The position numbers and the translations under genes were made by a program. Below the pieces are notes generated by a model. It was given only the letters and a program-made list of their open reading frames with translations, ran no database searches and was not told the origin of the DNA. Below are positions 1 to 8,069 of a stretch of DNA of 46,779 bases, piece after piece. Location of the stretch: positions 1-46,779 of the forward strand of contig NZ_JACKTY010000016.1 of NCBI RefSeq assembly GCF_025822605.1, read 5' to 3'. The DNA is from Mycolicibacterium komossense. GTDB lineage: Bacteria; Actinomycetota; Actinomycetes; Mycobacteriales; Mycobacteriaceae. Every line of letters starts with the position of its first letter. The first letter of the stretch is position 1.

Positions 1-2655
1 GGCGGGACCGACCGGACCCGCCGGAGCGGCCTGGGCCGCAGCATCGGCGATCGGCGCACCGGATCCACCGGGTGCACCGGGTGCACCGGGTGCACCGAGA
101 CCTGCTCCGCCCCCGGCACCACCCGGTACGGCTGCACCTGGTTGCGGTCCGGCGCCGGCGAGGGCTGACGCGTCGGCGATCGGCGCCCCAGCCGGACCCG
201 CGGGTGCGGCCTGAGCGGAGGCGTCCGCGATCGGCGCCGCGGGCAGGCCGTCCGGAATGCCCTGCGCAGCAGCATCGATCACCGGTGCACCAGGTGCCGG
301 AGGCAGTGGCGCCGCGAGGTCGGTCACCGTTCCCGGTGCAGGCAGGCCCGGAGCGGGCGGCGTCTCCAGCGGGATTCCGCCTCCCCCGGGGGGCGTCGGA
401 ACACCGGGTGCAGGAGGCGTACCACCCGGAACATCGATCCCGCCAGGAGGCGTCGGAACACCCGGCGCAGGAGGCGTACCACCCGGAACATCGATCCCGC
501 CAGGAGGCGTCGGAACACCCGGCGCAGGGGGCGTACCACCCGGAACATCAGTCCCACCGGGAGGCGTCGGAACACCAGGCGCAGGAGGCGTACCACCCGG
601 AACATCGATCCCACCGGGAGGCGTCGGAACACCAGGTCCACCGGGCGTGCCGGCAGAGGTGTCGCTGATCTGCCCGGGCACACCAGGAACCTGTGCCGGC
701 GGTGTGTTGACCGCGATATCGGTCCCACCCGGAGGCGTCGGAACACCCGGCGCGCCAGGCGTCGTCAGCGACAGGTCGGTCACATCACCGGGTGCGCCGG
801 GAACCTCTACCGGTGGCGTGCCACCGGGCACGTCGACGGATGTTCCCGGAGTGGGGGCGCCCGGCACCGGCGGCGTGGTCAGCGACACCTCGCTGGACCC
901 GCCGGGAGTCGGATTCGCCGGCCCAGGCGGCGTAATCACCGAGACATTGCGTTGTCCGGGCGGCGTCATCGAACCCGGCAGAGGCGGCGTCGAGGAATCG
1001 ATGTTGGTGCCGCCGGGTGGCACGTGCATGCCCGGGAAGCCCGGGGTGTGCAGCGTGGTCCCACCGGAATCGCTGACATTTCCTGGGGGTGGCAGCGGAA
1101 CACTGCGGTTGTCGATGATCGAGGTGTTGCCGGGCGGCGTGGACAGCAGCTGTGGCGGCCTGGTCACGTTGACCTCGGACGAACCGCCGGGGACGGCAGC
1201 CCCGGGTGCGCCGGGGGTACTCACCGGGATCTCGGTGCCACCACCGGGCACCGGGTTGTCCGGCACGGGCGGGATCCGGACCAGGCGCTCGGTCGAGTCG
1301 CCGGGTACCGGCGCACCGGGCGCAGGCGGGTTGACCACCGGAATCTCCGTGCCACCACCGGGCACGGGTGCACCGGGGGCGGGCGGAACCTGGACCGGGA
1401 CTTCGGAAGAGCCGCCGGGAACGGGGGCGCCCGGGGCGGGCGGGTTGACCACCGGAATCTCGGTGCCACCACCGGGCACAGGCCCACCGGGGGCCGGCGG
1501 GGTCACAACCGGAACCTCGCCACCGCCGGGAGGCAACGGCGCACCCGGCGCGGGTGGGGTCACAACCGGAATCTCACCACCACCGGGAGGCAACGGCGCA
1601 CCCGGCGCCGGCGGAGTCACAACCGGAACCTCACCACCACCGGGAGGCAACGGCGCACCCGGCGCCGGCGGAGTGTGAGCAGCCAAATCGGCGACGTCGC
1701 CGGGCAGCGGTGCTGCCGGGGCCGGCGGCGCAATGCCCGAATCCTGGGCGATGGCCGCAGCGTCGGGTCCCACCGGCGCAGCGGCCTGGGCCACGTCACC
1801 AGCGTCGATCGTCCCCGGTGCGCCAAGACCCTGCACTCCGACCTCGCCCGAGCCGATGGGTGCACCTGCCGGCAGCGCCGTGCCAGGAGCAGCGCCCGAG
1901 GCGTCGGATACAGCGGCCGCCGGACCGCCGACCGGAAGACCGGCCGGGCCGTTGGGCAGAGGCGGTGCTGCGAGCGGCGGAGTGCCGGCCGGAACGCCTG
2001 CCCCAGCCGGGGGCAACGGTGGCGCTGCCAGTGGCGGAGTGCCGCCGGGGATACCGCCGGCCCCGGGGGGCACCGGCGCGCCTGGCAGCGGTGGCGTGTT
2101 GACGGGGATACCGCCACCACCGCCGGGCACCGGCGCACCCGGCACCGGAGGCGTGTTGACAGGGATACCGCCACCACCGCCGGGCACCGGCGCACCCGGC
2201 ACCGGAGGCGTGTTGACAGGGATACCGCCACCACCCCCAGGCACCGGCGCACCCGGCACCGGAGGCGTGTTGACAGGGATACCGCCACCACCCCCAGGCA
2301 CCGGCGCACCCGGCCGGGGCGGGGTGTTCACAGGAATCGCGGTGTTTCCACCAGGCAGCGGCGAACCGGGCAGGGGCGGGCTGGCCGCGGGGATCGACGT
2401 GTTGCTCCCTGGCACCGGCGGCGTCGAACCCGGCAGAAAATTGGTGAAGGTCTGGGTTGCGCCGGGGCCAACCTGGCTCAGGTCCGGCGGCGATGTCACC
2501 AGGTTCTGGAGCATGCCAAGGCACGGCACGCCGGGGCTCGCCGGAGCGGGCGTCGACAGGTCCGCAGACGCAACTGGGCTGAGGGCAGTGACCGACCAGA
2601 ACATTCCTGCAGTGACAACAGCGCCGATCGCCGATCGGTTCGTTGTGCGTGACAT
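1..2655 (-). CDS. Large exported Pro/Gly/Ala-rich 19-residue repeat protein (C-terminus outside window)
   Basis: The minus-strand frame beginning at ATG 2655 stays open for all 885 codons to the window edge; a GGGGA ribosome site lies 8 nt upstream. Residues 1-31 are a clear Sec signal peptide (basic MSRTTNRS, hydrophobic core, cleavage after ASA). A short non-repetitive part with the only early Cys (VPCLGML) follows, then long arrays such as GAPVPGGGGGIPVNTPPVP and TPPAPGVPTPPGGIDVPGG, both 19 residues (57 bp) per unit. The far end is Ala-rich with PIADASA-type blocks. No catalytic domain is visible. It is probably a secreted or wall-associated, extended polyproline/collagen-like structural protein; function unknown. 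Because the period is a multiple of three and GC-rich, long spurious frames exist opposite it. The signal peptide and its position identify the true frame. Confidence 0.8.
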   Translation of the reverse strand, partial: MSRTTNRSAIGAVVTAGMFWSVTALSPVASADLSTPAPASPGVPCLGMLQNLVTSPPDLSQVGPGATQTFTNFLPGSTPPVPGSNTSIPAASPPLPGSPLPGGNTAIPVNTPPRPGAPVPGGGGGIPVNTPPVPGAPVPGGGGGIPVNTPPVPGAPVPGGGGGIPVNTPPVPGAPVPGGGGGIPVNTPPLPGAPVPPGAGGIPGGTPPLAAPPLPPAGAGVPAGTPPLAAPPLPNGPAGLPVGGPAAAVSDASGAAPGTALPAGAPIGSGEVGVQGLGAPGTIDAGDVAQAAAPVGPDAAAIAQDSGIAPPAPAAPLPGDVADLAAHTPPAPGAPLPPGGGEVPVVTPPAPGAPLPPGGGEIPVVTPPAPGAPLPPGGGEVPVVTPPAPGGPVPGGGTEIPVVNPPAPGAPVPGGSSEVPVQVPPAPGAPVPGGGTEIPVVNPPAPGAPVPGDSTERLVRIPPVPDNPVPGGGTEIPVSTPGAPGAAVPGGSSEVNVTRPPQLLSTPPGNTSIIDNRSVPLPPPGNVSDSGGTTLHTPGFPGMHVPPGGTNIDSSTPPLPGSMTPPGQRNVSVITPPGPANPTPGGSSEVSLTTPPVPGAPTPGTSVDVPGGTPPVEVPGAPGDVTDLSLTTPGAPGVPTPPGGTDIAVNTPPAQVPGVPGQISDTSAGTPGGPGVPTPPGGIDVPGGTPPAPGVPTPPGGTDVPGGTPPAPGVPTPPGGIDVPGGTPPAPGVPTPPGGIDVPGGTPPAPGVPTPPGGGGIPLETPPAPGLPAPGTVTDLAAPLPPAPGAPVIDAAAQGIPDGLPAAPIADASAQAAPAGPAGAPIADASALAGAGPQPGAAVPGGAGGGAGLGAPGAPGAPGGSGAPIADAAAQAAPAGPVGPA
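421..648 (-). repeat. 57-bp tandem repeat, four units
   Basis: Units begin at 421, 478, 535 and 592. Each encodes TPPAPGVPTPPGGIDVPGG with few changes. Diverged units of the same length fill much of 650-1500, so the 19-residue period holds across the protein. Confidence 0.88.
1501..1671 (-). repeat. 57-bp tandem repeat, three units
   Basis: Units begin at 1501, 1558 and 1615 with few differences. They encode 19-residue segments of the TPPAPGAPLPPGGGEVPVV type. The period is the same as in the other two arrays but the sequence family is different. Confidence 0.85.
2107..2334 (-). repeat. 57-bp tandem repeat, four near-identical units
   Basis: Units begin at 2107, 2164, 2221 and 2278 and differ by only a few bases until the last one diverges near its end. 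Each encodes 19 residues of the GGIPVNTPPVPGAPVPGGG type in the minus-strand exported protein. Near identity at the DNA level points to recent expansion and probable length variation between strains. Confidence 0.9.
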
Positions 2656-2696
2656 TTAGTTTCCCCACTTATCTCTGCGCCGGTGCCTCATGGGCG

Positions 2697-2724
2697 AACG
2701 TATCGGTTTGCTGTATTTGCTCAA
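2697..2724 (-). promoter_or_regulatory. Candidate SigA-type promoter of the repeat-protein gene
   Basis: On the minus strand TTGAGC (2724-2719) is followed after 16 nt by TACGTT (2702-2697), fitting -35 and TANNNT -10 elements. The start site would fall about 35 nt before ATG 2655. This is a pattern match only. Confidence 0.35.
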
Positions 2725-3040
2725 GCGTCAAATGCGGCCTTTATCGAACCGTTGCCGAGGAGAGGCGCTCCAGTTACCCGGCCGAGACCTCCCGGCCAAC
2801 TTCGGCGGTCCGCGCGGTGAGACAGCGTCGCTGGTAAACGGCCATTTTCAGCCCCAGAAAGAGGCAAAATTCGGCGGTGAACTACACAAATGTGTTTTAC
2901 GGCGCCCTCAGCGGCCGCGGCGTGTCGCGCGCGGCGCCGGCCAGAGGTATGCCCACGCGTCAGCGAATTTCTGTGTTTGCGCCGAACGGGGCGTCACAGT
3001 GACGCATCACCCGCTCGGTCCCCCGAAGACAGGCTCGGGG
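2725..3040. other. Intergenic stretch without a recognisable gene
   Basis: No frame here has protein-like composition with a ribosome site. The stretch lies between the stop of the minus-strand gene ending at 3041 and the candidate promoter near 2700. It has an AT-richer patch around 2850-2895 and a GC-rich part at 2905-2945. I see no hairpin with a T tract and no RNA gene. Confidence 0.5.
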
Positions 3041-3604
3041 TTACACGCCCGTCCAGGCGGTGTCGATCATGCCGCCGACATCGATGACTTGGGCCTGCTG
3101 CGATTCCGGCGCGTCGATCTGGTCGCACACGTGCTGGGCGATGAACCGACGGATTTCGGCATCCACCCCCGCAAGGAGGCGCAACACTTCACCGCGCAGC
3201 GAGTTCGACGACACGTGGACGCTGATATCCGAAGGCCGCGGTTTGGCCACGTCGAGGATCAGCAGCAGCGGTTCGGCGGCCCGCGCGGTAGCGCGCAGGG
3301 CAATATCGCCGTCGACCACGAATCGCTGCTTGTCGATCAGCAGGTCGATCAGCAGGTCGATCTCCAGCGGGATGTGGATAGCGAACGTAATGGTGTCCCC
3401 GATGGTCCGTCGGGCCTGGGGCTTCTGTATGCGCACCTTGGCCGTGACCTTGGCAATGCGGCCTGGCCCCTGGCTCATCGGGCCCATCTCGAATTCGTCG
3501 CCGGCGATATCCGCGAATGCCGCAGCGACACGTTCCTCGGTGACGGCGACCTCGAAGAAATTGCGTCCCCATTCCTGATAGGTGACGTAATCGTGCGTAT
3601 CCAT
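3041..3604 (-). CDS. Conserved-looking cytoplasmic protein of unknown function (187 aa)
   Basis: Starts MDTHDYVTYQEWGRNFFEVAV, with no signal peptide or membrane segment. The mid part alternates beta-type hydrophobic stretches (ITFAIHIPLEIDLLID, LLLILDVAKP), and the C-terminal half is helical (GEVLRLLAGVDAEIRRFIAQHV). I cannot assign a family. A 12-bp duplication near 3332-3360 gives the residue repeat LIDLLID. The gene is divergent from the MmyB-type regulator with about 76 bp between starts, so it is a plausible target of that regulator (inference). Confidence 0.75.
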   Translation of the reverse strand: MDTHDYVTYQEWGRNFFEVAVTEERVAAAFADIAGDEFEMGPMSQGPGRIAKVTAKVRIQKPQARRTIGDTITFAIHIPLEIDLLIDLLIDKQRFVVDGDIALRATARAAEPLLLILDVAKPRPSDISVHVSSNSLRGEVLRLLAGVDAEIRRFIAQHVCDQIDAPESQQAQVIDVGGMIDTAWTGV

Positions 3605-3680
3605 GGTGTTCCTACGTTCTCACGTCCGCGCAGTGCAACCGCAATCACGCGCCGAAGTCCGGCCGCGCGACACTGGTGTG

Positions 3681-4469
3681 GTGAGCGCTGACGCTGCTGG
3701 ATCGGAGGCCTCGACCGCGCCATTCGGAACGCTGATGCGGCAGTGGCGCAAACGCCGGCATCTCAGCCAGCTCGACCTGGCCATCGATGCGCAGGTGTCC
3801 TCGCGCCACCTCAGTTTCCTCGAAACCGGACGGGCCACCCCGAGCCGGGCGATGGTGCTACGACTGGCGACGACGCTGCAGGTGCCGCTGCGCGAGCGAA
3901 ACCAGATGTTGTTCGCGGCAGGCTTCGCTCCTGAATATCTCGAGCGGTCCCTCGATGATCCCGAGATGGCCGCAGTGCGTCACGGCGTCGAGCAGGTCCT
4001 GGCCGCCTACGACCCTTACCCCTGTCTGGCCGTGGACCGCGGCTGGAACATCCTGCGCGCGAACTCGGGTGCATCGGTCCTCCTCGACGGCGTCGCGCCG
4101 CACCTGCTGGTCCGGCCGAACGCCCTGCGGATTGCTCTGCACCCAGGCGGCCTCGCCCCACGCATCGAGAATCTCGGGCAGTGGCGCAAGCACGTCATCA
4201 GCCGTCTGCAGCGCGAAGCGGCGGCCAGTGGCGCTGCCGACTTGATCTCGCTGCTGACCGAAATCGAATCTTTCCCAGGTGATTTCGCTGATATCGACGA
4301 GGCCGGCGAGATCGTCGTTCCGCTGCGCCTGCGCACCGCCGCTGGGCCCACGCTGTCGTTTCTGAGCACGGTGACCACGTTCGGTACCGCGCTCGATCTC
4401 ACCGCGGCCGAATTGAGCATCGAGGCGTTCCTGCCTGCCGACGATGTCACCGCTGTGGCGCTACGGTAA
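3681..4469 (+). CDS. XRE-family regulator with MmyB-like ligand-binding domain
   Basis: The N-terminal helix-turn-helix reads RQWRKRRHLSQLDLAIDAQV then SSRHLSFLETGRATPS, the classic XRE pattern. The rest matches the MmyB-like PAS-type sensor domain (YDPYPCLAVDRGWNI, then an SFLSTVTTFGTALDLTAAEL C-terminus), which in related actinobacterial regulators binds a small, possibly fatty-acid ligand. A longer frame reaches back to 3603 but would overlap the divergent gene. GTG 3681 (VSADAAGSEAS) leaves a normal intergenic region and is chosen; there is no strong ribosome site. The thioesterase gene follows after 5 bp, so the two are probably cotranscribed. MmyB-type regulators often control a divergent neighbour. 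Confidence 0.85.
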   Translation: MSADAAGSEASTAPFGTLMRQWRKRRHLSQLDLAIDAQVSSRHLSFLETGRATPSRAMVLRLATTLQVPLRERNQMLFAAGFAPEYLERSLDDPEMAAVRHGVEQVLAAYDPYPCLAVDRGWNILRANSGASVLLDGVAPHLLVRPNALRIALHPGGLAPRIENLGQWRKHVISRLQREAAASGAADLISLLTEIESFPGDFADIDEAGEIVVPLRLRTAAGPTLSFLSTVTTFGTALDLTAAELSIEAFLPADDVTAVALR

Positions 4470-4474
4470 CTCCT

Positions 4475-4882
4475 ATGTCCAGCGCCACCCACGTGATGCC
4501 GTTGCGGGTCCGATACGTCGAATGCGATATGCAAGGAAGGGTTTTCAACGCCCACTACCTGACCTGGGTGGATATGGCGCACTCCGAGGCCGTGCGCGAC
4601 ATCGCCGGCGGCTACGACGCGATGACCGAGGCCGGTATCGACGTAGTGGTGGCCGCCGCCGAGTTGTCGTTCCGACGCCCAGCCCTTTTCGACGACGAGT
4701 TGGTGGTCGAAGTTCGCCTCGCTGCGCCCGGAAACACCTCGCTGCGAAGTGAATTCGCGATCCTTCGGGCTGATGAGCTGATCGCCGAGTGTGTCATGAC
4801 GCACGTGTGCGTGGATACCGGAACATTCGGGAAAAGTCCCTGGCCGGCCTGGTTGCGGGACCGGCTGGCCGAGCACGCTTAG
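4475..4882 (+). CDS. Hotdog-fold acyl-CoA thioesterase (4HBT/YbgC-like)
   Basis: 135 residues, the usual length of a single hotdog domain. It begins with the diagnostic VRYVECDMQGRVFNAHYLTW: the Asp after the RYVEC strand and the N-A-H-Y-L-T-W helix start correspond to the 4-hydroxybenzoyl-CoA/YbgC active-site region. It is expected to hydrolyse acyl-CoA thioesters in the cytoplasm; chain length cannot be predicted. It lies 5 bp after the regulator gene, and its stop overlaps the convergent dehydrogenase stop by 4 bp. Confidence 0.87.
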   Translation: MSSATHVMPLRVRYVECDMQGRVFNAHYLTWVDMAHSEAVRDIAGGYDAMTEAGIDVVVAAAELSFRRPALFDDELVVEVRLAAPGNTSLRSEFAILRADELIAECVMTHVCVDTGTFGKSPWPAWLRDRLAEHA

Positions 4883-5823
4883 CTCCCCCGCGTATCTTCC
4901 CGGTCCAGCCAGTCCGAGATCGCCGCCACGGTGTCGCCGAAGAAGATCCGGTATGGCCGGTCCGCGACATAACCGATATGCGGAGTCGCCAGCACGTTGT
5001 CCAGCGTCCGCAGCGGATGCCCGACCGGCAACGGTTCGGTATCGAAGACGTCGAGAGCGGCGCCGGCGATCTGACGGTTCTGCAGTGCGTCGACCAGCGC
5101 GGCTTCCTTCACGATGGGGCCGCGAGAAGTGTTGACCAGCATGGCCGTCGGCTTCATCGCGGCCAACTCGGCCGGGCCGATCAGACCTCGGCTGCGGTCA
5201 CTGAGCTTCAGGTGGATGGTGAGCACATCGGACGTCGCGAACAGCGCATCCCGCGAGACGTAGCGGACGCCGGCCTTCTCGGCGGCTTCCGGCGTGAGGT
5301 TCTGGCTCCACGCGATGACGTCCATTCCGAAGGCGGTGCCGATCGGGGCGACCCGGGCACCGATGCGACCGAGCCCCAACACCCCGAGCACTTTTCCGGA
5401 CAGTTCCTGGCCCACCGTGGTCTGCCAGCCCCCGTCGCGCACCGAGCGGCTTTCGGCCACCAGCGACCGGGCGCCGGCCAGAATCAGCGCCCAGGTCAGT
5501 TCGATGGTGGCGGCAACGGAGCCGCCGGTGGTGCCGACGTGGATACCGAACTCCTCGGCTGCGGCCATGTCGATCGACGCGTTGAAGGGCCCGGTGGAGG
5601 CGATCATCTTCAGCTGCGGCAGTCGCTGCAGAATATCGCGAGGCAGCGGGGTGCGCTCGCGCATCACGGCGACAACATCGAAGGGAGCTAGTCGTTCGAC
5701 CAGGTCATCGGGATCGGCAAGGTGATCGGTGAAGACGGTGATCTCAGCCCGGCGCGCGACCGGCGACCAGTCAGCCATCTGCAGCGCCACGTTCTGGTAG
5801 TCGTCGAGGACAGCGACCTTCAT
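4879..5823 (-). CDS. D-2-hydroxyacid dehydrogenase family protein (NAD-binding)
   Basis: 314 residues starting MKVAVLDDYQNVAL. The Rossmann motif is GVLGLGRIGARVAPIG, and the catalytic triad of the family is visible as Arg in NTSRGPIV, Glu in DVFDTEPLP and His in ATPHIGY. It reduces or oxidises 2-oxo/2-hydroxy acids; the DDYQNVA start is typical of a subgroup of unassigned substrate. The frame is open further upstream to 6012, but that part reads like frame-shifted sequence of the membrane-protein gene, so ATG 5823 is used. The 5' end overlaps that gene by 53 bp, implying coupled expression. Confidence 0.9.
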   Translation of the reverse strand: MKVAVLDDYQNVALQMADWSPVARRAEITVFTDHLADPDDLVERLAPFDVVAVMRERTPLPRDILQRLPQLKMIASTGPFNASIDMAAAEEFGIHVGTTGGSVAATIELTWALILAGARSLVAESRSVRDGGWQTTVGQELSGKVLGVLGLGRIGARVAPIGTAFGMDVIAWSQNLTPEAAEKAGVRYVSRDALFATSDVLTIHLKLSDRSRGLIGPAELAAMKPTAMLVNTSRGPIVKEAALVDALQNRQIAGAALDVFDTEPLPVGHPLRTLDNVLATPHIGYVADRPYRIFFGDTVAAISDWLDREDTRGS

Positions 5824-6127
5824 TCCTGTAGACGGTAGACCGGTGGTCGAGCACCGAGCGCCAATAGTCCTCCGAGATCTCGCCGCCGGCGCGAAGGACC
5901 AGCGCCAGGCCCGTGGCCATCGCGATCCCGAGCAGGCCGAGCCACAGTCCGGCCAGCGCGACGAGCACCCACAGCAGCGTGCGAATCTCGGGCCACGGTG
6001 CCAGCACGGCAAGCACCGGCGCGAAGAAGAACCCGGTCCCGACGTACCAGGACGAACCGGCGCGATCCGATTTCAGGACTAAGGCCAGCCACCTGGGAAC
6101 CGGGGCAGGCAAGGGATCTTCCGTCAT
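5771..6127 (-). CDS. Small two-helix membrane protein
   Basis: 118 residues. After a basic N-terminal part (PRWLALVLKSDRAGSSWYVG) there are two strongly hydrophobic segments, about residues 30-45 and 50-78 (TGFFFAPVLAVLAPW; LLWVLVALAGLWLGLLGIAM), then a charged tail ISEDYWRSVLDHRSTVYRN. Function is not recognisable. The last 53 bp overlap the dehydrogenase start in another frame. The final residues (GRCPRRLPERGAADG) are low-complexity and look like a recent read-on past an older stop. Confidence 0.72.
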   Translation of the reverse strand: MTEDPLPAPVPRWLALVLKSDRAGSSWYVGTGFFFAPVLAVLAPWPEIRTLLWVLVALAGLWLGLLGIAMATGLALVLRAGGEISEDYWRSVLDHRSTVYRNEGRCPRRLPERGAADG

Positions 6128-6243
6128 GACCCCACGTTGCCGCCGGTGGATCTCCCATGCAATTACCTGGCACGTAGTGTCCGCGCCTGCAACACGTTTC
6201 GATTGGGTTCCCCGTCTCCCCGCCGACCAGTAGTGTCAGTCCG

Positions 6244-7296
6244 ATGAGCCACGGACACGATCACGGTCACGGTCACGCACGAGAGCTCCCGCCAGGGATG
6301 GCCGAGCAGCTGGACCTGCCGTATGCGGGCCTGGCGTCATTCGGGCACCGGCCGTTCCTGACCGAGACCGAGCAGCTGGACTCCTGGCGACCCGATGTGG
6401 CGATCGTCGGCGCGCCGTTCGACATCGCGACAACGAACCGGCCCGGAGCTCGCTTCGGGCCCCGCGCCATCCGCGCCACCGCCTACGAACCCGGCACCTA
6501 CCACATGGACCTCGGCCTGGAGATCTTCGACTGGCTCGAAGTGGTCGACTTCGGCGACGCCTACTGCCCGCACGGCCAGACCGAGGTCTCCCACAACAAC
6601 ATCCGCGAACGGGTCGCCGCCGTCGCATCCCGCGGCATCGTCCCCGTCGTCCTCGGCGGCGACCACTCGATCACCTGGCCGTCGGCAACGGCCGTCGCCG
6701 ATGTGCACGGTTACGGCAACGTGGGCATCGTGCACTTCGACGCACACGCCGACACCGCCGACATCATCGAAGGCAACCTCGCCAGCCACGGCACACCGAT
6801 GCGCCGGCTGATCGAATCGGGCGCCGTTCCCGGCACTCACTTCGTCCAGGTCGGACTGCGCGGGTACTGGCCGCCGCAGGACACCTTCGAGTGGATGCAG
6901 GAGCAGGGCATGGTGTGGCACACCATGCAGGAGATCTGGGAGCGCGGCTTCAAGGCGGTCATGAAGGACGCGGTCGGCGAAGCTCTGGCCAAAGCCGAAA
7001 AGCTCTATGTGTCAGTCGATATCGACGTCCTAGACCCGGCTCATGCGCCAGGTACCGGTACCCCGGAACCCGGCGGTATCACCAGCGCGGACCTGCTGCG
7101 CATGGTGCGCCAGCTCTGTTATGAGCATGACGTCGCAGGCGTCGACGTGGTGGAGGTCGCCCCTGCCTATGACCACGCCGAGTTGACGGTGAACGCCGCC
7201 CACCGGGTGGTGTTCGAGGCCCTGGCCGGAATGGCAGCGCGCCGTCGCGACGCGGCAGGCGCGAAAGCCGGTGTGCCGTCCCCGCTGGCCAAATGA
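6244..7296 (+). CDS. Agmatinase/guanidino-acid ureohydrolase with His-rich N-terminus
   Basis: 350 residues. All binuclear-metal ligands of the arginase/agmatinase fold are present: His141 (GGDHS), Asp166/His168/Asp170 (HFDAHAD; His164 precedes), and Asp259/Asp261 (SVDIDVLDP). The TTNRPGARFGPRAIR motif recalls guanidinobutyrase, guanidinopropionase and some agmatinases. The reaction would release urea from a guanidino compound. Residues 2-12 read SHGHDHGHGHA, an unusual metal-binding-like head. The gene overlaps the SDR by 4 bp (ATGA) and faces an NCS1 permease gene, fitting uptake and breakdown of a nitrogen compound. The substrate is unknown: agmatine, 4-guanidinobutyrate or guanidine itself are options. 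Confidence 0.88.
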   Translation: MSHGHDHGHGHARELPPGMAEQLDLPYAGLASFGHRPFLTETEQLDSWRPDVAIVGAPFDIATTNRPGARFGPRAIRATAYEPGTYHMDLGLEIFDWLEVVDFGDAYCPHGQTEVSHNNIRERVAAVASRGIVPVVLGGDHSITWPSATAVADVHGYGNVGIVHFDAHADTADIIEGNLASHGTPMRRLIESGAVPGTHFVQVGLRGYWPPQDTFEWMQEQGMVWHTMQEIWERGFKAVMKDAVGEALAKAEKLYVSVDIDVLDPAHAPGTGTPEPGGITSADLLRMVRQLCYEHDVAGVDVVEVAPAYDHAELTVNAAHRVVFEALAGMAARRRDAAGAKAGVPSPLAK

Positions 7297-8069
7297 GCAG
7301 GAATATCGGCTCGACCCGCGTCGACGGGAAACGAGCACTCATCACCGGAGCCGCCCGCGGGATCGGCGCCGAGCTCGCCCACACCTTCGCCGGGGCCGGC
7401 GCCCGGTTGGTGCTCAGCGACCGCGAACAAGACGAACTGGAGTCGCTCGCCGCGTCGCTCAACGCCGAATTCGGTACCGAGGTCAGCACCGTCATCGCCG
7501 ACCTGTCGCGGCTGGAGGCGCCCGGCGAGCTCGCGGAGCAGGCCTTGACCGCATTCGGCGGCCTCGACATCCTGGTGAACAATGCCGGTGTCGCGCTGAA
7601 CCAGCCGGTGACCGTACTGGAGATCGAAAAGTTCGACGTGACGTTGACGATCAATCTGCGTGCACCCGCTCTGCTGGCTGCCGCCGTCGCGAAGGCGATG
7701 GTCGAGGCGGGCACCGGCGGCGCCATCGTCTCCATCGCGTCGGCCGCGGCCCTGTCCCCACTTCCCGAGCACTACGCCTACTGCACGTCCAAGGCCGGCC
7801 TGGCGATGGCCACCAAGGTCCTGGCCCGTGAACTGGGCCAGTACGGGATTCGGGCCAACTCGGTCTGCCCGACCGTGGTACTGACCGACATGGGCCGCAA
7901 AGCCTGGAGCGACGAGGTCAAGTCCGCGCCGATGCTGGCCCGAATTCCGTTGGGCCGCTTCGCGGAACCGCATGAGGTCGCCGATACGGTGCTGTGGCTG
8001 GCATCGGATGCGGCCAGCATGATCAACGGTATCGACGTGCCGGTCGACGGCGGCTATCTAATGGGCTGA
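7293..8069 (+). CDS. Short-chain dehydrogenase/reductase (SDR)
   Basis: 258 residues with the classical SDR set: TGAARGIG cofactor motif near residue 20, NNAG, catalytic Ser in SIASAAAL, the YCTSK (Tyr-x3-Lys) motif, and the C-terminal GxDVPVDGGYLMG. It uses NAD(P)(H) to interconvert an alcohol and a carbonyl; the substrate cannot be told. It is translationally coupled to the ureohydrolase (ATGA overlap at 7293), so it may act on the product or an aldehyde derived from the same amine. Its 3' end overlaps the convergent permease gene by 12 bp. Confidence 0.9.
   Translation: MSRNIGSTRVDGKRALITGAARGIGAELAHTFAGAGARLVLSDREQDELESLAASLNAEFGTEVSTVIADLSRLEAPGELAEQALTAFGGLDILVNNAGVALNQPVTVLEIEKFDVTLTINLRAPALLAAAVAKAMVEAGTGGAIVSIASAAALSPLPEHYAYCTSKAGLAMATKVLARELGQYGIRANSVCPTVVLTDMGRKAWSDEVKSAPMLARIPLGRFAEPHEVADTVLWLASDAASMINGIDVPVDGGYLMG

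Noticed and set aside
257..1678. Long plus-strand frame with PPGG.GTPGAGGV repeats
   Set aside because: It is the complement of the 19-residue repeat gene; no signal peptide, ribosome site or stop-independent evidence. The minus-strand frame from 2655 explains the region better.
4879..6012. Dehydrogenase frame extended 63 codons upstream
   Set aside because: The extension is Cys/Arg/Trp-rich shadow sequence of the membrane-protein gene; family members begin at MKVAVLDDY.
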